The notes below the pieces were generated by a model. It was not told the origin of the DNA and ran no database searches. It saw only the letters and a list, made by a program, of their open reading frames with translations. A program made the translations under genes and the position numbers. Shown here piece by piece: positions 54,683 to 64,000 of a stretch of DNA of 64,000 nt. Every line of letters begins with the position of its first letter. The stretch's first letter is position 1. The DNA is from Mycolicibacterium neworleansense. GTDB lineage: Bacteria; Actinomycetota; Actinomycetes; Mycobacteriales; Mycobacteriaceae. The stretch covers positions 3,038,001 to 3,102,000 of the forward strand of contig NZ_CWKH01000001.1 in the NCBI RefSeq assembly GCF_001245615.1. Direction: 5' to 3'.

Positions 54683-54998
54683 TCGAAGCAGCCTAAGCCC
54701 CGGCCCGCAGTGTTGGCTCGCCTAATGCGAAATTTCTCGAGCGATCCTTAATTGCGGCAGCGAAGCAGTCGGCATTGCGCGCCAGCTGATTCCACAGCTC
54801 CACCGAAAGCTGAATGCGCTGATCGAACGCCCCGCCACCGGCTCCGCCCCTGCATCGATCGCCAAAGTGATTCAGCCACCCGCAATTGCTGTCGGCTCGT
54901 CGCGCACTACCCGATCAATCAAATTGATCATCAACGCATGCAGACTGATTCGCGCGGATTCCTGGCATGTCGGCGTGACCCCTGACAGGATCGATTTC
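54683..54998. promoter_or_regulatory. Divergent intergenic region between BcsB-like operon and sulfatase
   Basis: 316 bp without a supported gene, more AT-rich than its surroundings. On the minus strand a TAGGCT -10-like box (54695-54690) lies 7 bases before the GTG of the BcsB-like gene and no ribosome site is seen, so that operon may be leaderless. On the plus strand side a perfect palindrome, GATCAAT-CAA-ATTGATC (54913-54929), lies 70 bp before the sulfatase ATG and is a candidate operator. The gap also contains GAAATTTC (about 54728-54735). Confidence 0.45.
54913..54929. promoter_or_regulatory. Candidate operator upstream of the AtsD-like sulfatase
   Basis: Perfect inverted repeat with 7-bp arms (GATCAAT and ATTGATC) and a 3-bp centre, in the promoter region of the sulfatase gene. 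No regulator gene adjoins, so a remote regulator (for example of sulfur supply) would be needed. Confidence 0.45.
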
Positions 54999-57359
54999 AT
55001 GGCTGACGATCCGAATTCCGCATTCCCGCTGTATCTCGATCGTTATCACCTGCCGGAGCCGGAGTGGACGTTTCCCAATGCCACCATCAACTTGTACGCG
55101 CAGGATTCGACACCGGACTTTCCGCCGGTGCGCCAAGCCCCTGCGGGTTCGCCCAACATCCTGCTGGTCCTGCTCGACGATGTGGGCTTCGGCTGGCCCA
55201 GCGTCAACGGCGGTTTGGTCCGCATGCCGACGGCCGAACGGCTGCACGAGCGTGGCTTGTTCTACAACCAGTTCCACACCACCGCACTGTGCTCACCCAC
55301 GCGGGCCGCACTGTTGACCGGGCGCAACCACCACTCCGTGGCCACCGGCGTCATCCAGGAGATGGCCACCGGTTACCCCGGATACTGCGGCATCATCCCC
55401 AAGAGTTGCGCGACCATGGGTGAACTGCTCAAGCAGGCCGGCTACACCTCTGCCTGGTGGGGCAAGAACCACAACGTTCCCGACAACCAGACCAGCCCGG
55501 CCGGGCCGTTCGACAACTGGCCCACTAACCAGGGCTTCGACTACTTCTACGGGTTCATCTCCGGCGAGACCGACCAGTTCTATCCGTCGCTGATCCGGAA
55601 CACCACACCCGTCGAACCCCCGGCCCGCCCAGAGGACGGCTACCACCTCACGCGGGACCTCGCCGACGACGCCATCGCCTGGATCCAGGCTCAGAAGACC
55701 ATCGCACCCGACCGGCCCTTCTTTGGATACTTCTCGACGGGCGCAGCACATGCCCCCCATCAACCACCGCTGGACTGGCGGGGTCGTAACGAAGGCCGCT
55801 TCGACATGGGCTGGGACGAATACCGCAAGACCGTGCACCAGAACCAGCTCGACATGGGGATCATCCCAGCCGGGACCCGGCTCACCGAACGCCCCGACCA
55901 GATCCCATCGTGGGAAAGCCAGCCTGCCGAACATCAAGCGCTGTTCGCCCGCCAGGCGGAGAACTTCGCCGACTTCCTGGAGCACACCGACTACGAGGTC
56001 GGTCGCGTAGTCGACGCCATCGACGCGATCGGCGAACTGGACAACACCATCGTCATCTACATCCTCGGCGACAACGGATCCTCTGGCGAGGGTTCATTGA
56101 TCGGAACACCGAACGAGCTGATGAGCCTCAACGGCCAGCAACCGTCCATCGAGGAGTCCTTGCGGTTCATCGACAAGTGGGGCCTGCCGGGCACCTCCCC
56201 GCATTATGCGGTGGGCTGGGCCCATGCGGGCGATACCCCGTTCCAGTGGACCAAACAGGTGGCGTCGCACTTCGGCGGCACCCGTAACAGCATGATCGTC
56301 TCCTGGCCCGACAAGATCTCCGAACACGGTGCGGTGCGTTCGCAGTTCCACCACGTCATCGACGTTCTACCAACACTTTTGGAGGTCGTCGGAGTCCGCG
56401 AGCCGGTTGAGGTCAACGGGTATATCCAGCGACCGATCGAAGGAACCAGCTTTGCCTACTCGTTCGCCGACGGCGATGCCAAGAGCGCGCACGACAAGCA
56501 GTACTTCGAGATGATGGGCAACCGGGCGATGTATCACGACGGCTGGATCGCCTGCTGCCGGCACGGACGACTGCCCTGGGAAACCGCGGGAACCTTCTCC
56601 TACGACGACGACAAGTGGGAGCTGTACAACATCGGCGACGACTTCAGCGAATCGATGGACCTCGCCGAGGAACAGCCCGCGAAACTCGCTGAGCTAAAAG
56701 ACATGTTCCTCGCCGAAGCGGCCAAGTACAACGTGCTGCCGATCGACGACCGGTTCGCCGAACGACTCGATGTGACCCTGCGGCCCAGCTTCTTCACCGG
56801 ACGCAAGGAAGTCACGTTCTATCCGGGCATGATCCGGTTGCCCGAGGGGTCGGCACCCAAGATGGTCGGGGTGCCGCACCAGATCACCGTGCCGGTAGAG
56901 ATTCCCGATAGTGGTGCCGAGGGCGTGCTCGCGGCGCTCGGCGGCGATGCCGCAGGCTTCGCGTTGTTCCTGTGGGAGGGCAAAGTCCGGTACCACTACA
57001 ACTATTTCGGGATCGAACGCTACGACGCGATTGCTGAGGAAGCGCTGTCACCCGGTAGACACACCATCGTCGTCGACTTCGCCCCTGACAGGCCCCAGCC
57101 CGGAGCCCCCGCCTCAGTGACGATCTCGGTCGACGGCAGCCAGGTGGCACAGGCCCGCGTCGAACGGCAGGTGCCACAGCGTTGCGGGACAGAGTGCTTC
57201 GACGTCGGCATGGACAACGTGTCACCGGTGTGCGACGACTACGCCGACAGGGCGCCGTTCCCGTTCACCGGAAAATTCGATTCGGTGAAGTTCGAGTTCG
57301 GCGATCACGTCGAACCGTCGGGGATGGACCGGCTGGAGATGGCGACCAAGTTGGACTAG
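54999..57359 (+). CDS. atsD: Arylsulfatase (AtsD-like, type I)
   Basis: A 786-residue sulfatase of the same class as AtsA at 35.7-38.0 kb and of M. tuberculosis AtsA/AtsD. The formylglycine site CSPTRAALLTG has its Cys at about residue 98. Metal ligands are in VLLDDVGFGWPSVNGG and YILGDNGSSGEGS. A beta-rich C-terminal module follows (VDGSQVAQARVERQVPQ). No signal peptide. ATG 54999 (MADDPNSAF) is chosen; the open frame upstream is intergenic. It depends on the FGE at 34.1-34.9 kb. The assignment to AtsD rather than AtsA is by position outside the atsA-FGE unit and is tentative. Confidence 0.88.
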   Translation: MADDPNSAFPLYLDRYHLPEPEWTFPNATINLYAQDSTPDFPPVRQAPAGSPNILLVLLDDVGFGWPSVNGGLVRMPTAERLHERGLFYNQFHTTALCSPTRAALLTGRNHHSVATGVIQEMATGYPGYCGIIPKSCATMGELLKQAGYTSAWWGKNHNVPDNQTSPAGPFDNWPTNQGFDYFYGFISGETDQFYPSLIRNTTPVEPPARPEDGYHLTRDLADDAIAWIQAQKTIAPDRPFFGYFSTGAAHAPHQPPLDWRGRNEGRFDMGWDEYRKTVHQNQLDMGIIPAGTRLTERPDQIPSWESQPAEHQALFARQAENFADFLEHTDYEVGRVVDAIDAIGELDNTIVIYILGDNGSSGEGSLIGTPNELMSLNGQQPSIEESLRFIDKWGLPGTSPHYAVGWAHAGDTPFQWTKQVASHFGGTRNSMIVSWPDKISEHGAVRSQFHHVIDVLPTLLEVVGVREPVEVNGYIQRPIEGTSFAYSFADGDAKSAHDKQYFEMMGNRAMYHDGWIACCRHGRLPWETAGTFSYDDDKWELYNIGDDFSESMDLAEEQPAKLAELKDMFLAEAAKYNVLPIDDRFAERLDVTLRPSFFTGRKEVTFYPGMIRLPEGSAPKMVGVPHQITVPVEIPDSGAEGVLAALGGDAAGFALFLWEGKVRYHYNYFGIERYDAIAEEALSPGRHTIVVDFAPDRPQPGAPASVTISVDGSQVAQARVERQVPQRCGTECFDVGMDNVSPVCDDYADRAPFPFTGKFDSVKFEFGDHVEPSGMDRLEMATKLD

Positions 57360-57373
57360 GACCGGCCTCGTCC

Positions 57374-58060
57374 TCACGTCAACGACAGCCGGGCCACCAT
57401 CTCCCCTGTCGGCTGCGTCGACCCGCCGTCAGGCTCCATGGTGAACGCCAACGCGCTCGAATCCCCCAAGTCACGCACCATGGCGGTGGTCGACGGTGCG
57501 ATGGCCCCCATCGTGCCCGCCGACTCCGGGCCCTGATCGGTCATCAGCCACATCTGATAGACCATCCCGGGCGGTGGTGGCGCGGCGTTGTTCATCACCA
57601 GGACACCGCTCCGCTCGTCGCGCGAATACATGAAGGTCGCCGTGCCACCGGCCGCCAGTTGCCCGGTCACCGTGCGGACATCGCCGGCCGACAGCACCTG
57701 CTCGGCTGTCGTCGGGGCGGTCAACGGGCGCAGGGCCAATCCCGCCCCGAAGCCGCCCGCGGCGACCACCACAGCAGCCGCCGTGGCCAGCAACCCCGTG
57801 CGCCAACGGAAACTGTCACGGTGCGGGTCGCGGGACACCGCAAGTGCCTGTTGCCGCAGCGACGCCGGCGGGGTCACCGCGACCGTCGCAGAGGCCCTCG
57901 CCATCGCCTCGCGCACCACACGTACCTCGGCGCGGAATGCGTCGGCGACCTCGGCGGGAGCCTCAGCCAGCCGGTGTTCGATGTCGGCGCGCTCGGCGTC
58001 GGAAACCGCGTCCAGCGCGTAAGCCGTCGCCAGGTCCGGCAGGTCGGAATCGCTGGTCAT
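57374..58060 (-). CDS. rskA: Anti-sigma-K factor RskA
   Basis: Membrane anti-sigma factor that restrains SigK and is released by regulated proteolysis. About 228 residues: a cytoplasmic N-terminal sigma-binding region (ATAYALDAVSDAERADIEHRL), one membrane segment (GLLATAAAVVVAAGGFGAGLAL) and an extracytoplasmic RskA domain (VLVMNNAAPPPPGMVYQMWLM). No zinc motif, as expected for RskA. The ATG at 58060 overlaps the sigK stop by 4 bp. The gene ends 14 bp from the convergent sulfatase. Confidence 0.94.
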   Translation of the reverse strand: MTSDSDLPDLATAYALDAVSDAERADIEHRLAEAPAEVADAFRAEVRVVREAMARASATVAVTPPASLRQQALAVSRDPHRDSFRWRTGLLATAAAVVVAAGGFGAGLALRPLTAPTTAEQVLSAGDVRTVTGQLAAGGTATFMYSRDERSGVLVMNNAAPPPPGMVYQMWLMTDQGPESAGTMGAIAPSTTAMVRDLGDSSALAFTMEPDGGSTQPTGEMVARLSLT

Positions 58061-58620
58061 CTCACCCCCAGGCAATCACGCAGGCGGCGCAGTCCGTCGC
58101 GCATCCGGGTCTTGACCGTGCCCAGACTTGTCGACAACCGTTCGGACACCTGGGGGTAGGTCAACCCGTCGTAGTACGCCAGCTCGATGACCTGCCGTTG
58201 CAGGTCGGTCAGAGATCCCAGGCAGTCGGCCACCTGCCGTCGCTCGTCGGTCCGGATCGCCGAATCCGCGACCACATCGGTGGCGGGTTCGGTGCTCACC
58301 GCGACGTAACGCGCCTCGCGCCGGCTTGAGGCCACCTCGGACCGCACCCGATCCACCGCGCGGCGGTGCGCCAAGGTCATGAGCCAGGCCAGCGCCGAAC
58401 CCTGCTGCGGGTCGTAGTCCGAAGCGTTGCGCCACACCTGGGCGTAGACGTCCTGCGCTGTCTCTTCGCTGTAACCGGGGTCGCGCAGGATGCGCAGGAT
58501 CAATCCGTAGACCCGGGCGCTGGTGGCGTCGTACAGCGCTTCGAATGCTTCGGCGTCGCCGCGGGCCACCCGGCGCAGTTGGGCGTCGAGTACGGTGCTC
58601 ACGTCCGGCGATCGGGCCAT
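58057..58620 (-). CDS. sigK: ECF RNA polymerase sigma factor SigK
   Basis: ECF sigma factor for the mpt70/mpt83/dipZ regulon. Region 2 shows YSEETAQDVYAQVWRNASDYD and SALAWLMTLAHRRAVDRVRSE; region 4 shows LTDLQRQVIELAYYDGLTYPQ and GTVKTRMRDGLRRLRDCL. Alignment by eye with M. tuberculosis SigK places the start at the ATG at 58620 (187 residues); an upstream ATG at 58656 adds 12 residues. It follows dipZ by 42 bp on the same strand, so a dipZ promoter can also express sigK. Confidence 0.94.
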   Translation of the reverse strand: MARSPDVSTVLDAQLRRVARGDAEAFEALYDATSARVYGLILRILRDPGYSEETAQDVYAQVWRNASDYDPQQGSALAWLMTLAHRRAVDRVRSEVASSRREARYVAVSTEPATDVVADSAIRTDERRQVADCLGSLTDLQRQVIELAYYDGLTYPQVSERLSTSLGTVKTRMRDGLRRLRDCLGVR

Positions 58621-58662
58621 CAATGGGTAGCCTAGCGCCGATTCGGCAGCGCTCATCGCCGG

Positions 58663-60378
58663 TCACCCGTAGGTGAACGAGAATGCCTGCAGCCCTTGGC
58701 TCAACCGGACCTCGATCTCGCCACGCTGCACGTCGCGGTCACTGACGATCTGCCGCAGGGTTGGCGGGCCACTGACCGGCACGGTTGTCGTCTCACCGCC
58801 GCGCAGCACCGTCACGGTGCCGGTGCCACCCACGACGAGGTAGACGTTCCTGGCCTGATAGTCGAGCTTGATGGCCGAACCGGCGCCGTTGGCCGTCGCA
58901 CCTTGGTAGTCGAGGTGCCAGGGTCCTTGCAGGGCGAACGAGTCCGCGGGCAGGTTCTTCGGGTAATCGAACGCCGCGTCGCCCTCGTCGTACGTCCCGC
59001 CGCCGGCGTAGTTGATCTCCTTGCCGACCCCGAGATACGTCTCGGGGGTCAGCGCCGTCGTCGGCGTGACATCGGGTGCATTCACCGGGGCCGGCAAGCT
59101 GGTGTTCTTCGCGTCGGTGAGCAACTCGCGGATCAACCGTTCCGTCGTGTCGTAGCCACCCTCACCGAACTTCACATGCCGCACAACGCCATTCGCATCG
59201 ATCAGGTACTCGGCCGGCCAATACCGGTTCTCGAAGTTCGTCCAGGTCGAATACGAGTTGTCCAGCGCGACCGGATAGGTGATGCCCAGGTCAGCCGCGC
59301 CTTTCGCCACATTGCCGGGAACCCGCTCGAACGCGTACTCCGGAGTGTGCACGCCGATTACGGTGAGGCCGGAATCCTTGTATCTGCCGTACCAGTCGAC
59401 GACGTGGGGAATCGCGCGCTGGCAGTTGATGCACGAGTACGCCCAGAAATCGACCAGCACCACCCTGCCACGCAGCGACTTGAGGTCGACCGGCGCGCCC
59501 TCTGGGGTGTTGAGCCAACCGGCGATGCCGGTGATGTCCGGTGCCGCACCGCAGTTCTGGAGTTCCTCTGCGCCCTCGATGCACTTCGACAACTCCCCGC
59601 TACCCGTCGGACTCAGCCTGTCCTGAACCTCACCGGCGGTGGCGACCCGGTCCTGTAGCCCGCTGGTGTAATCGGGAATCGCCCGCTGCAACTTCGCCGG
59701 GACATTGGCGGCCAACGCCAGCGCGAAAACCAGCATCACGATTCCCCCGATCAGCCGGATCTTGCGCTGCTGACGGCGGAATGCGTTGACCCGCTCGGCA
59801 ACTCGCCGGCCCGCCAGCGCGAAGACCAGCAGAGGCAGCGCGGCACCCACGGCGAACGACAAGGTCAGTGCGACGGTGTTGGCACCGATCGAACCGGTTG
59901 CGCCGGCTACGACGATCGCCGCGAGCACCGGACCCGCGCACGGCACATAGAGCACGCCGAGCGCCAGGCCCAGGCCGAAACCGCTACTCCCGGAGGCGAA
60001 CTGCTTCTGCGGTATCCGGCTGAACGGCTTCTCCAGCATCTGCTCGAAGCGCGGGAAGATCAGGCCCAACCCGATCAGCGTCAGCGCCAGCAATCCCGCC
60101 CAGCGGAGCGCGTCCTGGGGCAGGTGCAACAGCTGCAGCAGCGCCGAGCCGGCCAGCGTCACCACGCTGAAGCTCAGGACCAGCCCGGCGATCACGCGAT
60201 AGGGCCGCAGCGTCTCGGCCATGGTCGGTTTCGACGCGACGATCGTCGCGCCGTCCGATTCGGTCACGCGGGCACTCTGCGCACCCGAGAAGAAGATCAC
60301 GGGCAGTACCGGCAGGATGCACGGCGAGATGCCGGTGATAAGACCGCCGAGGAATCCGATGAGCAGCAAGGTGTACAT
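58663..60378 (-). CDS. dipZ: DipZ-like CcdA/thioredoxin fusion protein
   Basis: Membrane thiol-redox protein of the SigK regulon. Residues 1-230 form a CcdA/DsbD-like domain with about six membrane segments and paired Cys ([10 protein letters not shown] and YVPCAGPVL). An extracytoplasmic thioredoxin-like domain contains CxxC in [13 protein letters not shown], and a C-terminal beta domain of about 120 residues follows. At 571 residues it is shorter than M. tuberculosis DipZ. It probably passes reducing equivalents to exported proteins. The ATG lies 9 bases from a SigK-type -10 box, so its mRNA is probably near-leaderless. Confidence 0.93.
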   Translation of the reverse strand: MYTLLLIGFLGGLITGISPCILPVLPVIFFSGAQSARVTESDGATIVASKPTMAETLRPYRVIAGLVLSFSVVTLAGSALLQLLHLPQDALRWAGLLALTLIGLGLIFPRFEQMLEKPFSRIPQKQFASGSSGFGLGLALGVLYVPCAGPVLAAIVVAGATGSIGANTVALTLSFAVGAALPLLVFALAGRRVAERVNAFRRQQRKIRLIGGIVMLVFALALAANVPAKLQRAIPDYTSGLQDRVATAGEVQDRLSPTGSGELSKCIEGAEELQNCGAAPDITGIAGWLNTPEGAPVDLKSLRGRVVLVDFWAYSCINCQRAIPHVVDWYGRYKDSGLTVIGVHTPEYAFERVPGNVAKGAADLGITYPVALDNSYSTWTNFENRYWPAEYLIDANGVVRHVKFGEGGYDTTERLIRELLTDAKNTSLPAPVNAPDVTPTTALTPETYLGVGKEINYAGGGTYDEGDAAFDYPKNLPADSFALQGPWHLDYQGATANGAGSAIKLDYQARNVYLVVGGTGTVTVLRGGETTTVPVSGPPTLRQIVSDRDVQRGEIEVRLSQGLQAFSFTYG

Positions 60379-60386
60379 GCTCCGGT

Positions 60387-60413
60387 ATTCGGTACCGACG
60401 CCCTGCCGGATTG
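60387..60413 (-). promoter_or_regulatory. SigK-type promoter of dipZ-sigK-rskA
   Basis: On the minus strand: CAATCC (60413-60408), 15-bp spacer, CCGAAT (60392-60387). It closely matches the SigK promoter class (CCATCC then CCGAAT) and ends 8 bases before the dipZ ATG. Confidence 0.75.
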
Positions 60414-60427
60414 GTTCGGATCAAATC

Positions 60428-60454
60428 CCATCCGGATCCGTCCCCGCTCCGAAT
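60428..60454 (+). promoter_or_regulatory. SigK-type promoter of the mpt83-like gene
   Basis: CCATCC (60428-60433), 15-bp spacer, CCGAAT (60449-60454): both hexamers match the SigK class exactly, and the spacing equals that of the divergent dipZ promoter 14 bp away. The leader before the ATG is about 50 nt. Confidence 0.82.
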
Positions 60455-60512
60455 ACCCACTGACCGAGAAAGTGACGGCGGTCACCGTCAATCACCTACA
60501 GGGAGTCGGAAG

Positions 60513-61160
60513 ATGTTCATCCTCTACAAGTCAGCCGCGGTGGCAGGGATGGCCGCCGCAGCCATGTTCGCGCTGCCCGCCTGCTCGAACGACACCGCAC
60601 GCTCCGCACCCGGCACACCGGCGGTCACCAGTGCGCCCGCGGCGCCGATGGCCGGAGACCCGGCATCAGACCTGGTGGGCCCCGGTTGCACGGCCTACGC
60701 GGAGAAGGTGCCGTCCGGCCCGGGTTCGGTGGTCGGGATGGCACAGGATCCGGTCACCGTCGCGGCGTCGAACAACCCGCTGCTGACCACACTGACCGCG
60801 GCGCTGTCCGGGAAGCTGAATCCGAACGTGAACCTGGTGGACACCCTCAACGGGGGTGAGTTCACCGTGTTCGCGCCCACCGACGACGCCTTCGCCAAGA
60901 TCGACCCGGCCACCATCGAGGTCCTGAAGACGGACTCCGCGATGCTGACCAAGATCCTGACCTATCACGTGGTGCCGGGGCAGGCCAGCCCGGCCAAAGT
61001 CGCCGGCACCCACCCGACCGTCCAGGGCGCATCCGTGTCGGTGACCGGCTCGGGTGACGCGCTGAAAGTCAACGACGCATCGGTGGTCTGTGGGGGCGTC
61101 CACACCGCCAACGCCACCGTGTACCTCATCGACACAGTGCTGATGCCGCCTGCTGCCTGA
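60513..61160 (+). CDS. mpt83: MPT83-like fasciclin-domain lipoprotein
   Basis: A 215-residue cell-surface lipoprotein. Signal and lipobox FALPAC (Cys24), an Ala/Pro/Thr linker, then one fasciclin (FAS1) domain with the H1 box [17 protein letters not shown] and H2-type region LTYHVVPGQ, ending [11 protein letters not shown]. It matches MPT83/MPT70 in length and order. The ATG at 60513 follows AGGGAG; the longer frame upstream covers the promoter. It is the SigK target divergent from dipZ. Confidence 0.93.
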   Translation: MFILYKSAAVAGMAAAAMFALPACSNDTARSAPGTPAVTSAPAAPMAGDPASDLVGPGCTAYAEKVPSGPGSVVGMAQDPVTVAASNNPLLTTLTAALSGKLNPNVNLVDTLNGGEFTVFAPTDDAFAKIDPATIEVLKTDSAMLTKILTYHVVPGQASPAKVAGTHPTVQGASVSVTGSGDALKVNDASVVCGGVHTANATVYLIDTVLMPPAA

Positions 61161-61172
61161 TGCCAGGCCGTG

Positions 61173-61218
61173 GACGCAAAAGTGCCCCAAACCCGAAGGT
61201 TTGGGGCACTTTTCAGTC
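61173..61218. terminator. Hairpin terminator between mpt83 and rpsQ
   Basis: A 21-base arm (61173 onward: GACGCAAAAGTGCCCCAAAC...) pairs with a right arm ending CACTTTTCAGTC; only two bases near the base mismatch. It lies between convergent genes. The flanking TCTGCTCG is shared with the terminator after the LLM gene. Confidence 0.82.
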
Positions 61219-61250
61219 TGCTCGCGCAGGAGAAAGAGAAGGAGCCTTCG

Positions 61251-61547
61251 CTACTTCGCCTTCTCGAGAACCTCGACCAGGCGCCACCGCTTGGAGGCCG
61301 ACAGCGGCCGGGTCTCCATCAGCGAGACGCGGTCGCCGATACCGGCGTCGCCGTTCTCGTCGTGCGCCTTGACCTTCTTGGTGGTCCGGATGATCTTGCC
61401 GTAGAGCGGGTGGCTCTTACGATCTTCCAGCTCGACCACGATGGTCTTCTGCATCTTGTCGCTCACCACGTAGCCGATGGCGGTCTTGCGACGGCCACGG
61501 GTCTCTTCGGTGCGCGGAGTGTGCTTGGGGCCCTTAGTCTCCGCCAT
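61251..61547 (-). CDS. rpsQ: 30S ribosomal protein S17
   Basis: A 98-residue OB-fold 16S rRNA-binding protein. It has the S17 core [21 protein letters not shown] and [20 protein letters not shown]. Last gene of the S10 operon; the next spc gene, rplN, is 27 kb away. Its ATG overlaps the rpmC stop. Confidence 0.97.
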   Translation of the reverse strand: MAETKGPKHTPRTEETRGRRKTAIGYVVSDKMQKTIVVELEDRKSHPLYGKIIRTTKKVKAHDENGDAGIGDRVSLMETRPLSASKRWRLVEVLEKAK

Positions 61548-61780
61548 TAGCTTTCCTCACCTCCGGGCCCGGAAGCCAGACCCAACTCACGTTCACGCAG
61601 CACGGTGTACACCCGTGCGATCTCCTGGCGCACAGTGCGCAGCCGACGGTTGTTGGCCAGCTGACCGGTCGCCATCTGGAAGCGCAGGTTGAACAGCTCT
61701 TCCTTCGACTCGCGCAGCTTGTCCTTCAACTCGGTGTCGGACAGTTCGCGCAGTTCACCAGGCGTAGTTCCCACTGCCAT
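61547..61780 (-). CDS. rpmC: 50S ribosomal protein L29
   Basis: A 77-residue helical protein near the exit tunnel: [20 protein letters not shown] and [19 protein letters not shown]. The ATG at 61780 shares a base with the rplP stop; the longer open frame runs through rplP antisense-free overlap and is not used. Same length as the M. tuberculosis protein. Confidence 0.96.
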   Translation of the reverse strand: MAVGTTPGELRELSDTELKDKLRESKEELFNLRFQMATGQLANNRRLRTVRQEIARVYTVLRERELGLASGPGGEES

Positions 61781-62196
61781 CAGAACTGCTCCTCTCGACT
61801 CACGATGCGTGCCTTGATCGGCAGCTTGTGGATTGCGCGAGTCAGGGCTTCCTTGGCGATCTTCTCGTCGGGGTAGCTGATCTCGAACAAAATGCGTCCC
61901 GGCTTGACGTTGGCGATCCACCACTCCGGCGAACCCTTACCGGAACCCATGCGGGTCTCGGCAGGCTTCTTGGTCAGCGGGCGGTCCGGGAAGATGTTGA
62001 TCCACACCTTGCCGCCACGCTTGATGTGCCGGTTGATGGCGATACGAGCGGACTCGATCTGCCGGTTGGTGATGTAGGCATGGCCGAGGGCCTGAATGCC
62101 GTAGTCACCGAAGCTCACCGACGTGCCGCCGCTGGCGATGCCACGCTGCCGAGGGTGATGCTGCTTGCGGTGCTTGACCTTGCGGGGAATCAGCAT
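61780..62196 (-). CDS. rplP: 50S ribosomal protein L16
   Basis: A 138-residue protein, starting [19 protein letters not shown] and including the L16 signatures [15 protein letters not shown] and [19 protein letters not shown]. It lies 2 bp after rpsC. Confidence 0.97.
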   Translation of the reverse strand: MLIPRKVKHRKQHHPRQRGIASGGTSVSFGDYGIQALGHAYITNRQIESARIAINRHIKRGGKVWINIFPDRPLTKKPAETRMGSGKGSPEWWIANVKPGRILFEISYPDEKIAKEALTRAIHKLPIKARIVSREEQF

Positions 62197-62198
62197 GA

Positions 62199-63474
<1,276 letters not shown>

Positions 63475-63478
<4 letters not shown>

Positions 63479-63756
63479 CGCCGCTTGCTCTTCCGGTCGT
63501 CCTTGATGTGACCCTTGAAGGTGCGCGTCGGGGCGAACTCGCCGAGCTTGTGCCCGACCATCGCCTCGGTGACGAACACCGGGACATGCTTGCGGCCGTC
63601 ATGCACCGCAAAGGTGTGCCCGATGAAGTCGGGGAGGATGGTCGACCGACGCGACCAGGTCTTGATGACCTGCTTGGTGTTCTTCTCGTTCTGAACGTCG
63701 ACCTTCTTGAGCAGATGGTCGTCGACGAACGGACCCTTTTTAAGACTACGAGGCAT
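63475..63756 (-). CDS. rpsS: 30S ribosomal protein S19
   Basis: A 93-residue 30S head protein: [20 protein letters not shown] and the S19 signature [18 protein letters not shown]. It lies 21 bp after rplB. Confidence 0.97.
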
Positions 63757-63777
63757 CGCTGCTACTCCTTCCGCGGC

Positions 63778-64000
63778 CTAGCGCTTCTTGCCGGTGCGCC
63801 GGCGACGGACGATGAGCTTGTCGCTCGGCTTGTTGGGCTTGCGGGTGCGGCCCTCGGGCTTGCCCCACGGGCTGACCGGGTGGCGACCACCGGAGGTCTT
63901 GCCTTCACCACCACCGTGCGGGTGGTCGACCGGGTTCATCACGACACCACGGACAGTCGGGCGCTTGCCCTTCCACCGCATACGGCCGGCCTTGCCCCAG
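63778..64000 (-). CDS. rplB: 50S ribosomal protein L2, C-terminal part
   Basis: The last 73 residues of L2; the start lies beyond the window edge. The segment contains the L2 signature [21 protein letters not shown], with the conserved His near the peptidyl transferase centre, and ends RRRRTGKKR. Upstream S10-operon genes continue outside. Confidence 0.96.

Overview
The window is a high-GC actinobacterial chromosome segment that reads as a non-tuberculous Mycobacterium/Mycolicibacterium. The evidence is gene content and order. The S10 and spc ribosomal protein operons, sppA, the secY-adk-map-sigL-rslA run, an Rv0737-like MarR gene and the mmsA-fadE9-mmsB valine genes all follow the order of the M. 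tuberculosis Rv0704-Rv0753 region. A sigK-rskA-dipZ-mpt83 locus is also present. I see no tRNA, rRNA, CRISPR array, insertion sequence or phage integrase.

Layout. 1-3.0 kb: the end of a drug-efflux-type ABC transporter, its divergent MarR/GbsR-like regulator, and a MOSC protein. 3.1-6.7 kb: the valine/isobutyrate operon mmsA-fadE9-mmsB. 6.8-11.1 kb: a degenerate HAD protein, a GAF-type two-component system, a TetR regulator, a deazaflavin-dependent reductase and a small lipoprotein. 11.1-16.3 kb: an Rv0737-like MarR regulator and a tight four-gene operon (ThDP enzyme, SRPBCC protein, FabH-like ketosynthase, HisC-like aminotransferase) that looks like a small undescribed biosynthetic pathway. 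16.4-21.1 kb: a methyltransferase, rslA-sigL, map, adk, secY. 21.4-25.1 kb: four tandem TIGR00027-type methyltransferases. 25.1-29.5 kb: an MFS transporter, sppA and a luciferase-like oxidoreductase. 29.6-33.8 kb: the spc operon (rplN to rplO, minus strand).

33.9-61.2 kb is an accessory island of about 27 kb between rplN and rpsQ. In M. tuberculosis this gap holds only atsA, Rv0712 and Rv0713. Here it carries two type I sulfatases, a formylglycine-generating enzyme, a type III alkylsulfatase, TetR/MFS and cupin/FAD modules, a Nudix hydrolase, a cellulose-synthase-like exopolysaccharide operon (BcsB-like, membrane protein, processive GT2, GT-C-like protein) flanked by a beta-helix protein and a lipase-like pseudoenzyme, and the complete SigK module. 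61.25-64 kb: the end of the S10 operon (rplB partial to rpsQ).

Two regulatory observations tie genes together. First, the sigL gene and the four-gene biosynthetic operon carry near-identical SigL-type promoters (TGAACC, 16 bp, CGTATC or CGTGTC), so the pathway is probably a SigL target. Second, dipZ and mpt83 are driven divergently by two SigK-type promoters with identical 15-bp spacing, and dipZ, sigK and rskA are co-directional, which predicts SigK autoregulation. All functions are inferred from reading translations; no database search was run.
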